From contig NC_003076.8 in the NCBI RefSeq assembly GCF_000001735.4, positions 25,671,835-25,735,834 of the forward strand: 64,000 bases of DNA, written 5' to 3'. The notes under the pieces were generated by a model. The model ran no database searches. It saw only the letters and a program-made list of their open reading frames with translations, and was not told where the DNA came from. This document shows positions 11,720-22,826 of the stretch, piece by piece. Position 1 is the first letter of the stretch; each line of letters starts with the position of its first letter. The stretch comes from Arabidopsis thaliana (lineage: Eukaryota; Streptophyta; Magnoliopsida; Brassicales; Brassicaceae). The translations under genes and the position numbers were made by a program.

Positions 11720-12130
11720 GGTTTTCCCGCCGGCGGAGAAATTGGGAGCGCGAGAGAGAGACGAAGTGAAATTAGGTTAAAGCTTTTCTGAAACAATGGA
11801 ATCTACTAGATACGGGGACATTTTTTTTAAAGCTTGACGTTGTTGTTAATTACATTTGTACCCCTTGACGAAGACACAAAAAAAAGAAGATAATCGAACC
11901 GGATGATACCGAGTTTGGTTCGTATCGGTTCAGCAGCGATTGGGACGGTTGAGACGCAATTTTATTATAGTCTGAAACATTTTTACCAAAACAATTCTGC
12001 AATTTACAAACACCGGTACATCTCTAACACCTTTAAAACATATTTTAGCACATTCAAACAAATTCATATCCAAAATCATTAAAAAAAACAAACAGAAAAA
12101 CTCCAAGTAGGATACTCTTTTGAAATTGGT
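11720..12130. other. SC35 promoter and AOX2 3' UTR
   Basis: Two minus-strand genes lie head-to-tail here, about 410 bp apart. The right part should be the AOX2 3' UTR and the left part the SC35 leader and promoter. I see no distinct motif beyond AT-rich DNA. Confidence 0.5.
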
Positions 12131-13830
12131 TTAGTGATAACCAATCGGAGCTGCTGCTTCTCGCAACTCTTTTCCTTGATTGCGAATGTCCTGCAAATAA
12201 CTCACAATATTAACAATTCAAAAACACCACACAACATAACAAATCCACAGATTTTTAAAATTCATTGATTTATATTAAAAACTATGAACTTGTATGTATC
12301 CACACACCAAATGTCGTTGATTCTACTACTTATATCATTTGTTATTTTAATATCACCGAAATGGACCCGAAGAAATGTATGAAACTCGGGAGTTTTGGAA
12401 AAAAAATAAAAGGGTTGTTGTTTTAGACTCACAGAAGCAAAATGGTTGACATCTCGATGATGAGCTTCATCAGCACGAATCACCGTTACAACATCTTTCA
12501 ACGTAGCATCTTTAGGCAATCTCCAATAATCAATAGCAATCGCGGGCGCGGCAACATTCTCGATCTTCCCATTGTCGATATCTTTAAGAAACTCGGTGTA
12601 AGAATGTATAGCTTCTTCCTCTAAATATCCAACGACCCTATGAGCTAACCGCGGGGAAATCACGTAACAAACGAAAAAAGAGTTGAAGAATATTCCTTGA
12701 ACAAGCATCACTAGAAGACGCTCGTACCATTTGGGTTTGACTAACTCCATCATCGTCATTAGATGCATCCTCTCGTTCTCTGCTTCTTCGAGTAATGCTT
12801 TGATCCAACCGCCGCTATGTTCGAATTTTCGGATTGATTTTAGGTGAAGAAGCATTCCTCCAACCATTCCTGGTACTGCAGCTACTGTCTCTAGCATCAT
12901 CGCTCTGCATCCATATCGTCTCTGCTGACCAAACATATATTTAACATTAAGGAACAAAAAATGTAAAACATTAGCATGTGAAGTGAAACAGTGAATCCAT
13001 ACGTATGTATATATGTGAATCATGGTAGGATAATATGTGCATACAAAATTACAAACCAAACCAAACCGAATCAGCTAAATAAACCAATGAACATATTAAA
13101 CGAATCAACGTTTCATTTTAAAATTTGAAATTACAGTCATGCCTGAAAAAATATATCGGTGGGAATACGGAGGAGCTTGACAATCCGGTAAGCGACTTTG
13201 TCGGCGATATTCTTCGGAACGTGGTGCTTCTTCAAATCTATCGACAGATTTGCTTGATAAGTCTCCCATGGCTGTTCAAAATATACTTAAGTCATATATC
13301 TACTACATATAAAAGAGTGCTTAATTTGTCTACGAACTTTGGGATGTGTATAAGTTTACCATAAAACAGTTCCAAGGCCAATCCGATCCATCTTTCCGAG
13401 TAATTTTCATCTTTGCTGTCTCTATTCCCCAATAACTTGGAACCGCTACTGACCCCCCGCCGTTTTGACCCTTCTTTACCGTCAAATTTTCATCTTTCTT
13501 CTCCATCGCCGATGCAGAACTCATACCCATCCACCTCAAGTTAAAATTTCCTATTCAAATTTTAGAAATATACAAATCCTAATTATCATGTACAATTGTT
13601 ATAAGGTTGTATGAGGATCATCTACAGATATGCACACCTTGCACATGCTTAGAGCCGATCTTGAAATCGCCAAAACCGCCGCACCAGTCATGAATTCGCA
13701 TCGGTGCCGTTATCTCATACGGACTTTTCATAACAGAGGTGGAGGAAACAGAACTCACGAACATGTTACAGTTTCCTCTGCCGCAGACAAGCAGAACTCG
13801 TAAAGCTGCTTTCGTAATGAGTTGACTCAT
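12131..13830 (-). CDS. AOX2: Alternative oxidase 2, mitochondrial
   Basis: Five exons (13638-13830, 13360-13550, 13143-13271, 12433-12921, 12131-12190) encode 353 aa. AOX oxidises ubiquinol and reduces oxygen to water in the inner mitochondrial membrane without pumping protons. An N-terminal presequence precedes the redox cysteine in W-P-W-N-C-F (about Cys126) and a second in R-Y-G-C-R (about Cys176). Di-iron ligands are visible: Glu182 in M-L-E-T, Glu221/His224 in N-E-R-M-H, a Glu in L-E-E-E-A, and Glu323/His326 in D-E-A-H-H. The 129- and 489-nt exons match the conserved AOX gene plan, and the usual first exon is split by an extra intron. Intron 3 (13142-12922) uses a GC donor, CAG|GCATGA. 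No GT alternative preserves the F-F-Q-R-R-Y-G junction. Confidence 0.97.
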
Positions 13831-14599
13831 CTTACGACACTCTCTCGTATACTTATAGATTCACTTCTCAGATAAGAGGCTTGTTCTCTGACTGAAAGAA
13901 AATGATTCAACTCTGTTTTTTCTCGAAAGAAAGTGTAAGTAGGGGAAACAAGAAGGAAATAAAAAATGACGTTATCAGCTGATACGCGGCGAATACTGCT
14001 GAATACACGTGGCTCATATCCAACTGTTGCTTTACTTTTAAGATAACTATTTTTAAAAAAACGAATGCACATTTTTTAAGTTTGTCCGAATCTTGAAGTG
14101 GCGTTCAGCAGACAGAGCGCACGTGAATCTGGTCTTGACTGAACTGTCCGGTCCAATATCTTTTGGTTTGGTTTAATTCGGATTAATAGATTGTCTCCTT
14201 AAGAAAAGTTCCTAAAAGGAACATTAATTATAATTACATTCATGAATCAATTTAGCAAAAGTACACACATTGAATAAAAATTTCATCCACGTGTCCACGT
14301 GTAAGGTTTGTATTGGATAAAAATGTTTTGGTTCACTAAATTTATAAAACAACCTCCACCATATCGGCGCTTTCCTTCCGATTTCGTCCTCCCCCAGAAA
14401 ATAGAGAGGAAAAAAGGAAAAAAAGTAATCATCGATTCGCTTTCACAACCTGGAAAGCTCGAAAAGAGGAAAAAAATTCTAAAGAGCTTATCAAGCTCAC
14501 TTCATACACCTAGATCGATTTAGGGTTCGTTTGATTTTTTTTTTTCTGTGATTGCGACAGCTAGAGATCTATCTCTGGTGGATTTTGGGTTTATGTTCC
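13831..14599. promoter_or_regulatory. AOX2-CAMTA2 divergent promoter
   Basis: This is a 769-bp head-to-head intergenic region. It holds an ACACGTGGC motif at about 14004-14012, a further CACGTG near 14120, and two G-boxes 8 bp apart (14288-14293 and 14296-14301). A TATA-like TTTATAAAA at about 14341-14349 fits CAMTA2 transcription, leaving a leader of about 230 nt. G-boxes are ABRE or bZIP/bHLH sites by general knowledge. Confidence 0.6.
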
Positions 14600-17500
14600 A
14601 TGGCGGATCGCGGATCTTTCGGATTTGCTCCTCGATTAGGTCTCTCTACCATTTCGCCATATCTAGGGTTTTTGCTATCTTCCTTTTCGTGTTTTGTACT
14701 CCTTTTTAGTTGTTTTGGATCTGATCATTACTAGTTTTTCGTTTTGTTGCATTTTAGTGAAGGGAAGGATTTCTAGCTTGTTGAATTACGATTTATATTT
14801 TGCTTCTTAGTTGTTCCCGCTTAAGTTGTATTGCTCTGTTACATTTGATATTTTGATTGATGTTGGTTAGTGCAAGAGAGTGTTAGTGGATGTTTAGCTA
14901 CAGAGTTGTAGTATCAATGTGTTTCTTACCCTTTTATGAACTTGTAGATATCAAGCAATTGCTGTCAGAAGCACAACACAGGTGGCTGAGACCTGCTGAG
15001 ATTTGTGAAATTCTTCGGAATCATCAGAAGTTTCATATTGCGTCAGAGCCTCCCAACCGACCACCCAGTATGTTTCTTGCTGATTTTCTTCATTTTTGTT
15101 TGCAATATATTCTTATTTTTTGAGCTGTACAATCAATAGATGCTGAATAAGTTACATTAGCTTGGGTTTTATTTCTGTCTTGCTTTAACGAACTTTATGC
15201 TTGACGTGTTCACTCCCCCGTTTATCCTGTTAGTCCTGAATAGTTCAGAAGTTTTGCGTGTTGTGTGCCTTGACAATAATTTATTGCGGTTTGTCTTCTC
15301 TAATTAACAGAAATTCCCTGCTCTTCTAGGTGGTTCACTCTTTCTCTTCGATAGGAAGGTGCTCAGATATTTCCGAAAAGACGGGCACAATTGGAGGAAG
15401 AAGAAAGATGGGAAAACAGTGAAAGAGGCTCACGAAAAGCTGAAGGTTAATATTTCTATTTATGTGTCCTCGTTAAATATTAGTGCAGATTAATGCAATG
15501 ACCTTGAAACCAATTCCTTGGTTTTACTACTGATTTTTCTAGCTGATAATGCAACATCTCAATGTTAGAGAGTAATAAGATTGTGTAAGTATACACAGGT
15601 AGGAAGCATTGATGTGTTACATTGTTACTATGCACATGGAGAAGATAATGAGAACTTCCAGAGGCGGTGCTACTGGATGCTTGAACAGTGAGTCTATCTA
15701 TGTTTGTCCACATTTCATATGTTTTGCTCTGTTTAGTATCATAAGCGTTAGTTTTTCAGCATTTATGTGCTTTGTATAAAGTGTGCATGGTAGTCTGCTA
15801 GTGTCCTGGGAATGGCCTTTTTATTGTATTAGCAGAAAATGAGCTAGAAGGGCTATAGAAAGGAATATTATTATAATTTCCGAGATTCTGCTATAAAACA
15901 TCAATTTCTAAGTTGTGAGATGAAATCGAGGATAATGTTTATACAAGACAAGACTGAACCAAAGGCATTTCACGTGATCTCTAAAATCCCTATCTTCTGG
16001 AATGAAATGTGCTTGTTGGTACTTTTCTTCATTTATTGTCACTTTTCAGTGTTAGTGCTCATGTCCACTGTTTGTGTGTTACATGGATACAGGGATCTGA
16101 TGCACATTGTTTTCGTTCACTACTTGGAGGTTAAGGTATAGCTTTTGTTTTGTACTGTACTAATATATTCTTAAAATATGAACTTCCATCGCTCAACACT
16201 ATATCTTCCTTTTTAAGTGGATGCTGTCTTTCCTATGTGTGGTTTTGTTATAGTCATCTTATATTGTACGTCATGCTATTATACAGGGTAACCGAATGAG
16301 TACCAGTGGAACTAAAGAAAACCATTCAAATTCTCTGAGTGGCACGGGTTCTGTAAATGTTGATTCCACAGCAACCCGATCCAGCATATTGTCACCATTA
16401 TGTGAAGATGCTGATTCTGGTATATAATTTCTCTCTTATATAATCTGCTTTAGTATCTTTTTGTTTAAGAGTGTAGATCTTTCAGTGATGAGACTTTGTG
16501 GTTGATTGTATTGCTGCTCGTGGTTCTGCTTCAACACAAACTAATATCATTTTGACGCAGGGGATAGTCGTCAAGCAAGTTCCAGTTTGCAACAAAATCC
16601 TGAACCTCAAACTGTTGTTCCTCAGATTATGCATCATCAGAATGCTAGCACAATCAATTCTTACAATACAACCTCTGTTTTGGGTACTTCATTTGCTTTC
16701 TGTTTTACAAGCTTCCTTGCCTTACCAAATTCCTGCATGTTTGCTGAGATTGTCTTCTCTTCCTAGGAAATCGAGATGGTTGGACGTCAGCTCATGGGAA
16801 CAGGGTCAAAGGAAGTAACTCCCAAAGATCAGGTGATGTCCCAGCATGGGATGCTTCCTTTGAGAATTCATTGGCAAGATACCAGAATCTACCTTATAAT
16901 GCTCCGTTGACTCAGACACAGCCTTCTACTTTTGGTTTGATCCCCATGGAAGGGAAAACAGAGAAAGGTTCCCTGTTAACGTCAGAGCATCTTAGAAATC
17001 CTCTTCAAAGTCAAGTAAATTGGCAGGTGATATATGCTTGCTTATAGCTAAGCTATTCATTTTAAATCTAAGTAGGATTTGTGCCTATGTTTGTATTATG
17101 GTGCCACTGTTTAATTTGTTTACTTAATCATTCAAGCATGAATTTTCTCATCATGAATGTTGGTTCTTTGAAAATATCTGATTTTGAGTTTCTCTTCTCT
17201 ATAGACTCCTGTTCAGGAAAGCGTGCCATTGCAAAAATGGCCCATGGATTCGCATTCTGGAATGACTGATGCTACTGATCTTGCCTTATTTGGGCAAGGA
17301 GCACATGAAAATTTTGGGACATTTTCCAGTCTTCTTGGTAGTCAAGATCAACAGTCTAGTAGTTTCCAAGCTCCTTTCACAAATAATGAAGCAGCATATA
17401 TACCTAAATTAGGCCCCGAGGATCTTATATATGAAGCAAGTGCAAATCAAACACTACCTCTTAGAAAAGCATTGTTAAAAAAAGAGGATAGTTTGAAAAA

Positions 17501-20069
17501 GGTTGACAGTTTCTCTCGGTGGGTTAGTAAAGAACTTGGGGAGATGGAAGACTTGCAGATGCAATCTTCATCTGGAGGTATTGCATGGACTTCTGTTGAA
17601 TGTGAAAACGCAGCAGCTGGGTCTTCCTTAAGTCCTTCTCTGTCCGAGGATCAGCGCTTCACTATGATCGACTTTTGGCCCAAATGGACTCAGACAGACT
17701 CAGAAGTTGAGGTAATTTTTAGTGTTATTTTTGAAAAAATGGTTTTGTGGTGTAGCATTCAGTTAAGATGGTCTTTGGCTAATCCAATTTGCCAAACTTA
17801 AATGAAGATTTTTTTTTCGTATAACACCTTTGATAATCAATCTTTCTGCAAGTAGTAAGCCTGTATACGTTTAGGAACAGTACTTTCTTTCTGCTGTTCT
17901 GCTCTGTTTCTTCCTATTTTTGAGCTCTTTGGCTTTGGAAGTTTGTTAGGAGATAACTCCTTTCTCATCTACCATTTTAATTTTCGAACAGGTAATGGTT
18001 ATCGGGACATTTCTGTTGAGTCCTCAGGAAGTAACTAGCTATAGCTGGTCATGCATGTTTGGAGAAGTGGAGGTTCCGGCTGATATTTTAGTAGATGGTG
18101 TTCTTTGTTGTCATGCTCCGCCACATGAAGTCGGTCGAGTCCCGTTCTATATAACATGTTCTGACAGATTTTCTTGCAGTGAAGTACGAGAATTCGATTT
18201 CCTTCCTGGGTCTACCAGAAAGTTAAATGCTACTGACATTTATGGTGCCAATACAATTGAAACATCACTCCATTTGCGGTTTGAAAACTTGCTGGCTCTC
18301 AGATGTTCTGTTCAGGAACACCATATATTTGAAAATGTTGGGGAGAAACGAAGAAAAATCAGCAAAATCATGTTGCTAAAGGATGAAAAAGAGCCTCCTC
18401 TCCCCGGAACAATTGAGAAAGATCTAACAGAGCTGGAAGCAAAAGAGCGATTGATTAGGGAAGAGTTTGAAGATAAATTATATCTGTGGCTCATCCATAA
18501 GGTGACTGAAGAGGGCAAGGGTCCAAATATATTAGATGAAGATGGACAGGGTGTTCTACACCTAGCCGCAGCGCTGGGGTATGATTGGGCGATAAAGCCA
18601 ATCTTAGCAGCAGGAGTTAGCATCAACTTCCGCGATGCAAATGGGTGGTCTGCTCTTCACTGGGCTGCATTCAGTGGCAGGCAAGGACCTCAGGGTTATC
18701 ATTTCTTATTCATAAAAACTTCTAATGATATGAGTGACCTGTAGCTCTCTCTTATTCATTCCTCTTATATGTTCTTTTAACCGATTTGTTTTAAACTCTG
18801 ACAGTTGGTTAGTATTTTCCATATATTACTAAATCTGTTTGTACTGCTGAACTTCAGGGAGGATACTGTCGCTGTACTTGTCTCACTGGGTGCTGATGCT
18901 GGAGCATTGGCGGACCCATCTCCAGAACATCCTTTGGGGAAAACAGCTGCTGACTTGGCTTATGGAAACGGACACAGGGGAATATCGGGTTTCCTTGCAG
19001 AGTCATCCCTCACTAGCTACCTTGAAAAACTAACAGTGGACGCTAAGGAAAACAGCTCCGCTGACTCCTCTGGAGCAAAAGCTGTTCTGACAGTAGCTGA
19101 GCGAACAGCTACTCCTATGAGTTATGGTGATGTACCAGAAACACTTTCGATGAAGGATTCACTTACTGCTGTCTTAAATGCTACACAAGCAGCTGATCGT
19201 CTTCATCAAGTGTTCAGAATGCAGTCGTTCCAGCGGAAACAGCTCTCTGAACTTGGTGGCGACAACAAATTCGATATATCCGATGAGTTAGCTGTGTCTT
19301 TTGCGGCTGCAAAGACTAAGAAGTCAGGACACAGTAGTGGTGCTGTTCATGCTGCTGCGGTTCAAATCCAGAAAAAATACCGTGGTTGGAAGAAGAGAAA
19401 GGAGTTCCTTCTGATCCGACAAAGAATCGTCAAGATTCAGGTTTTAATAACTTCCTTCTTTAATTCAAGTTGTGTTTTCTTTGCTTCTGTCTCATTGTTG
19501 GGTTTTTATTGATAACCTATTAGGCTCATGTGAGAGGACATCAAGTCCGAAAACAATACCGAGCCATTATTTGGTCCGTAGGATTGCTTGAGAAAATCAT
19601 CTTGCGATGGAGGCGTAAAGGTAGTGGCTTACGCGGTTTCAAACGTGATACAATCAGCAAGCCAACAGAACCTGTATGTCCTGCCCCACAAGAAGATGAT
19701 TATGATTTTCTCAAGGAAGGAAGGAAACAAACAGAGGAAAGGCTTCAAAAGGCTCTAACCCGAGTGAAGTCTATGGCTCAATATCCAGAGGCACGGGCTC
19801 AATACCGTAGACTATTGACTGTCGTTGAAGGCTTCCGTGAGAACGAGGTAACAATTGTTAGTGTATCTGAATCTCCAGAACAGACGTATATCCACCTCAA
19901 TAGTTGAAACTTGAGACTCTTGTTTTTGTGAATTCTTGAGCAGGCTTCTTCTAGCTCGGCATTGAAAAACAACACAGAGGAAGCTGCAAATTACAACGAA
20001 GAAGACGATTTAATTGACATTGATTCTCTTTTGGATGACGACACTTTCATGTCTCTTGCATTTGAATGA
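14600..20069 (+). CDS. CAMTA2: CAMTA2, calmodulin-binding transcription activator
   Basis: Thirteen exons encode 1050 aa: 14600-14639, 14948-15067, 15330-15445, 15599-15687, 16093-16135, 16287-16419, 16561-16683, 16767-17026, 17205-17711, 17992-18680, 18858-19440, 19524-19847 and 19944-20069. In order: a CG-1 DNA-binding domain (about residues 15-140, with Y-F-R-K-D-G-H-N-W); a low-complexity activation region; a TIG/IPT fold (about 478-560); ankyrin repeats (about 655-750, with G-V-L-H-L-A-A and S-A-L-H-W-A-A); IQ motifs (about 868-915, V-Q-I-Q-K-K-Y-R-G-W); and a basic amphipathic calmodulin-binding segment before an acidic tail. From family knowledge, CAMTAs bind vCGCGb elements and link calcium to cold and defence genes such as CBF2. 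Intron 10 (18681-18857) has a GC donor, GGCAG|GCAAGG. Confidence 0.97.
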
Positions 20070-20737
20070 TGATCACTGCAGCTGAGAAAGAAAGAAAGAA
20101 AAACCGTACATAAACACCCATCTGGTATACCATCGTCATCAACAATGCTTTCTAACCTCTTTTTTTTTCATTTTAGGTTTCCATGTAAATACAGCTGGAA
20201 TAGAAATTCTCTCTACATAGTTTTGAGTGACGAATTTGATTGATTTAGTTTGGGGATAGAGACTTTGGTTCTTTTTCAGTTGTAATGTACCCATAGATTT
20301 CTGTCGTCTAGGAAAAATGCCTTTGTACACAAACCAATTGGGTTATTGAACATTTACATGGTGATTGGTTTCTAGGGGTTTAATTTTTTTCTTCTTAAAG
20401 TGTTAACTAAATAACCATAAAACATTATTGCAATTTGAGTTAGTCTACTTCTTACAATAAGCAAATCATGTCTGAAGTATCTTTTGATTCGCTGACAGAT
20501 ATCAGCCACATATCTGATATCTGTTTCTTCCGGTTCACGGCAGTTGTAATTCAATTTTGATTTTTGAACTATAAACCAAAGTTATATAGCTTGTGATTCA
20601 CAAAAACAAAAAACAAAACAGAAATCAATTAAAAAAATAAATAGAAAACCGCTGTCGATTATTATATAACCACCGACGAACGAAAGAGACGAGAGAGTTT
20701 CTTTTGTAACCGTAATTGTAATTAAAGAGAAGAAATA
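20070..20737. other. CAMTA2 3' UTR and promoter of the next gene
   Basis: The first 250 bp are probably the CAMTA2 3' UTR. The remainder is the promoter of the gene at 20738, with a TATATAA at about 20663-20669 and the inverted repeat at 20495-20524. Confidence 0.5.
20495..20524. repeat. Perfect 11-bp inverted repeat, 8-bp spacer
   Basis: The left arm ACAGATATCAG (20495-20505) is the exact reverse complement of CTGATATCTGT (20514-20524). Each arm itself contains the palindrome GATATC. Confidence 0.9.
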
Positions 20738-22075
20738 ATGGAGAAGCTGTCATCAGCTGCTGTAGTTCCTCAGCTCCTCCGCAACATCATCGTCGCCGTC
20801 GTTGTTTTCGCTGATGAATCTCTCCTTCAAATCTCCGGGAATTCAAAGCTCCTCGAGAAACTCCGTGTATTTCTCGTCACGTGTTTCCTCTTCTTCTTAC
20901 GCTCTCTTCCTTCAATCGTCTCTTTCGCAAACCCTAATTCGTCAGTCGTCTCTTTCGCCAACCCTTATTCATCGAAGACGAAGAAGAAGAATAAGATACT
21001 GGTGATCAACCATTGCGAAGAATCGGGAATCGGTCGAGCAATTTGGCAGTTATTGTCAGCGATGAATGAAATTCCGGTGAGTTCTAGAAAGTACCAAGTG
21101 GTTCGATCGTTGGCGGAGAGACTAATCAACGATAATCAAGGAGAAAACTCAGTCGCCTTGTTGGATTTGAACCGTAGGGTTTTAAACGCGTCGTTTCGTA
21201 CAACTCTAAGCCGGTTAGAGACGGCGGTTGAGCGTAACCCTAACCGGAGAGATATAGATGAACCGGTTCGTCGTGGATTAAACCGGGTTGTCAGAGCTGT
21301 GGTTAGAGCCGTGGGAGATGGGTTTATCGGTTGGGGTGGAGAAGAGACGGCGGATCAGACGGCGGAAACGTCGGAGAAACTGGCGGCGGAATTGCTTTGG
21401 TTGGCGGAGAAGATGGCGGTTTATGGATTCGTGGATGAAGCCGTTGAGAAATGGGCTTCGGCTTCTAACTTAGCTTGGCTTGCTCTTTCGTGTGAGCCAC
21501 GTCTTCAATGCTCTTTGATCCAAATCTCTGGTAAATATTTATTTTTACCGCATGATTTTTTAATTTTTCGTAAATATGGTAAATACTATATAGAATAATC
21601 TCTTTCCCAATCTGGAAAAAAGAAAGAAAATAGGATTATACTCTTTTTCTGTTCAGGATATTCTTTTTTTATTTTGTATGATAAAAATATTTTGACTTTC
21701 CAAAACAAATTTCATTTTTACTGTGAAGCCTTACTATTCAAAGAAGCCAAGGACATTAAAAAGGGAAGCGAAGAAGAAGAAGGAGAGGAAGCAAAATTGA
21801 GAGAGATAAAGAAGAAGATGCTTATTTCGTGGATTCCGTTGCTGTGCCGAGCCAGCAACGGAGCTGATAAACCGGTGTTAAGAAGTGCGGAACGAGCGTA
21901 TCTAGAGAAAGTGTTGGAGAAGATGATATCTGAACTAAAAGAAGAGGAGCAAGAACGAGTTCTCTCACTCTGGCTTCACCATTACACACATTGCGCTTCC
22001 TCTGACTGGCCTGACCTCAACGGCTCTTATGTTCGTTGGTGCCATTCTTCTCGCCAGCTTTTGCTCTTAGGCTAG
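20738..22075 (+). CDS. Helical plant protein, BTB/POZ At3g05675-like C-terminal region (AT5G64230)
   Basis: Exon 1 is 20738-21530. It ends in ATC TCT G|GTAAAT. Exon 2 has two usable acceptors: 21729 gives 379 aa, and a stronger-looking TTCTGTTCAG giving 21657 would add 24 residues. I prefer 21729, because it places L-I-Q-I-S directly before A-L-L-F-K-E-A, which resembles the uninterrupted sequence I remember from plant proteins of the At3g05675 / At2g13690 type. The chain is helical, with E-L-L-W-L-A-E-K-M and E-K-W-A-S-A-S-N-L-A-W-L in the middle and an aromatic C-terminus. There is no BTB domain. A hydrophobic stretch at about residues 44-54 (F-L-V-T-C-F-L-F-F-L) may be a membrane helix. 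The family assignment is inference and the function is unknown. Confidence 0.8.
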
Positions 22076-22652
22076 TCGTCTCATATATCTCCTTGATAAA
22101 CACAAGTAGAAAGTTGCTACAATATTTGCAATAGCATTGATCTTTTGTATGTCTTAATCATATGTACTAAGTTTTGCCCTTTAGAAATCACTTTTATCAA
22201 TAGGAAATTACTTTTGTCCACCCACTGATCTCATTTATGTTAATTTCCTCCAGAAATTTCTTGCATGTTTTGAAGGTGTTATTATACCTTAGGGATCAAG
22301 CACAAAAATGAGTTGTGGGTTCAATGTTGGACATGGCTTGATAAAGGGCCAATATTGATAAAATCAGGTCCTAACGCTTTGTCTGTTATCAGATCCAAAT
22401 CCAGTCCATTCATACCAAATTTCCCTTGTGCTAGCTTTGGGATAGAAATCAAACTACATAATCACTTACAAAAAATGAAAATTGCATAAAAATTTAGATT
22501 TTCATATAGTATTTTATAAGAGAAAAAGGGAAAACTTAAAATTAACAAAGTTACTAAAGTTACTAAACTAGTACAGTAATTAAGTTTCCTTGTGAAATTT
22601 ATTTTATTAGGTGATACTTATAAATATATATATAATATTCAATACTGCCTCA
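22076..22652. other. Intergenic, 3' UTRs
   Basis: This should hold the 3' UTR of the preceding plus-strand gene and, at the right, the 3' side of the small minus-strand ORF. For that ORF, an AATAAAATAAA stretch on minus (about 22602-22612) could serve as a poly(A) signal. Confidence 0.4.
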
Positions 22653-22826
22653 TTATCCACGCTCAATGGTCGAATCGCACGGTTTAGTACCATTCGGATA
22701 ACGAAAACGGGTGGCATGAATCCTACAAGGAGGTAGCCTGGAGGAGTCAATTCTGATGAAGAAAGTTGATAAGACGAAGAGTATTAAGAGGCAACATACT
22801 ACAATTCCTCTCCATGTATTATTCAT
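22653..22826 (-). CDS. Candidate small secreted or membrane-anchored peptide, 57 aa
   Basis: A single uninterrupted ORF reads from ATG at 22826 to TAA at 22653-22655. Residues 1-6 are short and polar with a basic residue. Residues 8-24 are strongly hydrophobic (I-V-V-C-C-L-L-I-L-F-V-L-S-T-F-F-I), like a signal peptide or signal anchor. The remaining 30 residues are polar and basic, with two cysteines 16 apart (L-P-P-C-R-I-H and T-K-P-C-D) and a core R-F-R-Y-P-N-G. The ORF is clearly GC-richer than its very AT-rich surroundings, and the GC rise ends close to its borders. I do not recognise the family; it does not match CLE, CEP, RALF, IDA, PSK, PSY or DVL motifs. Evidence for expression is absent from the sequence alone. 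Confidence 0.55.
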   Translation of the reverse strand: MNNTWRGIVVCCLLILFVLSTFFIRIDSSRLPPCRIHATRFRYPNGTKPCDSTIERG

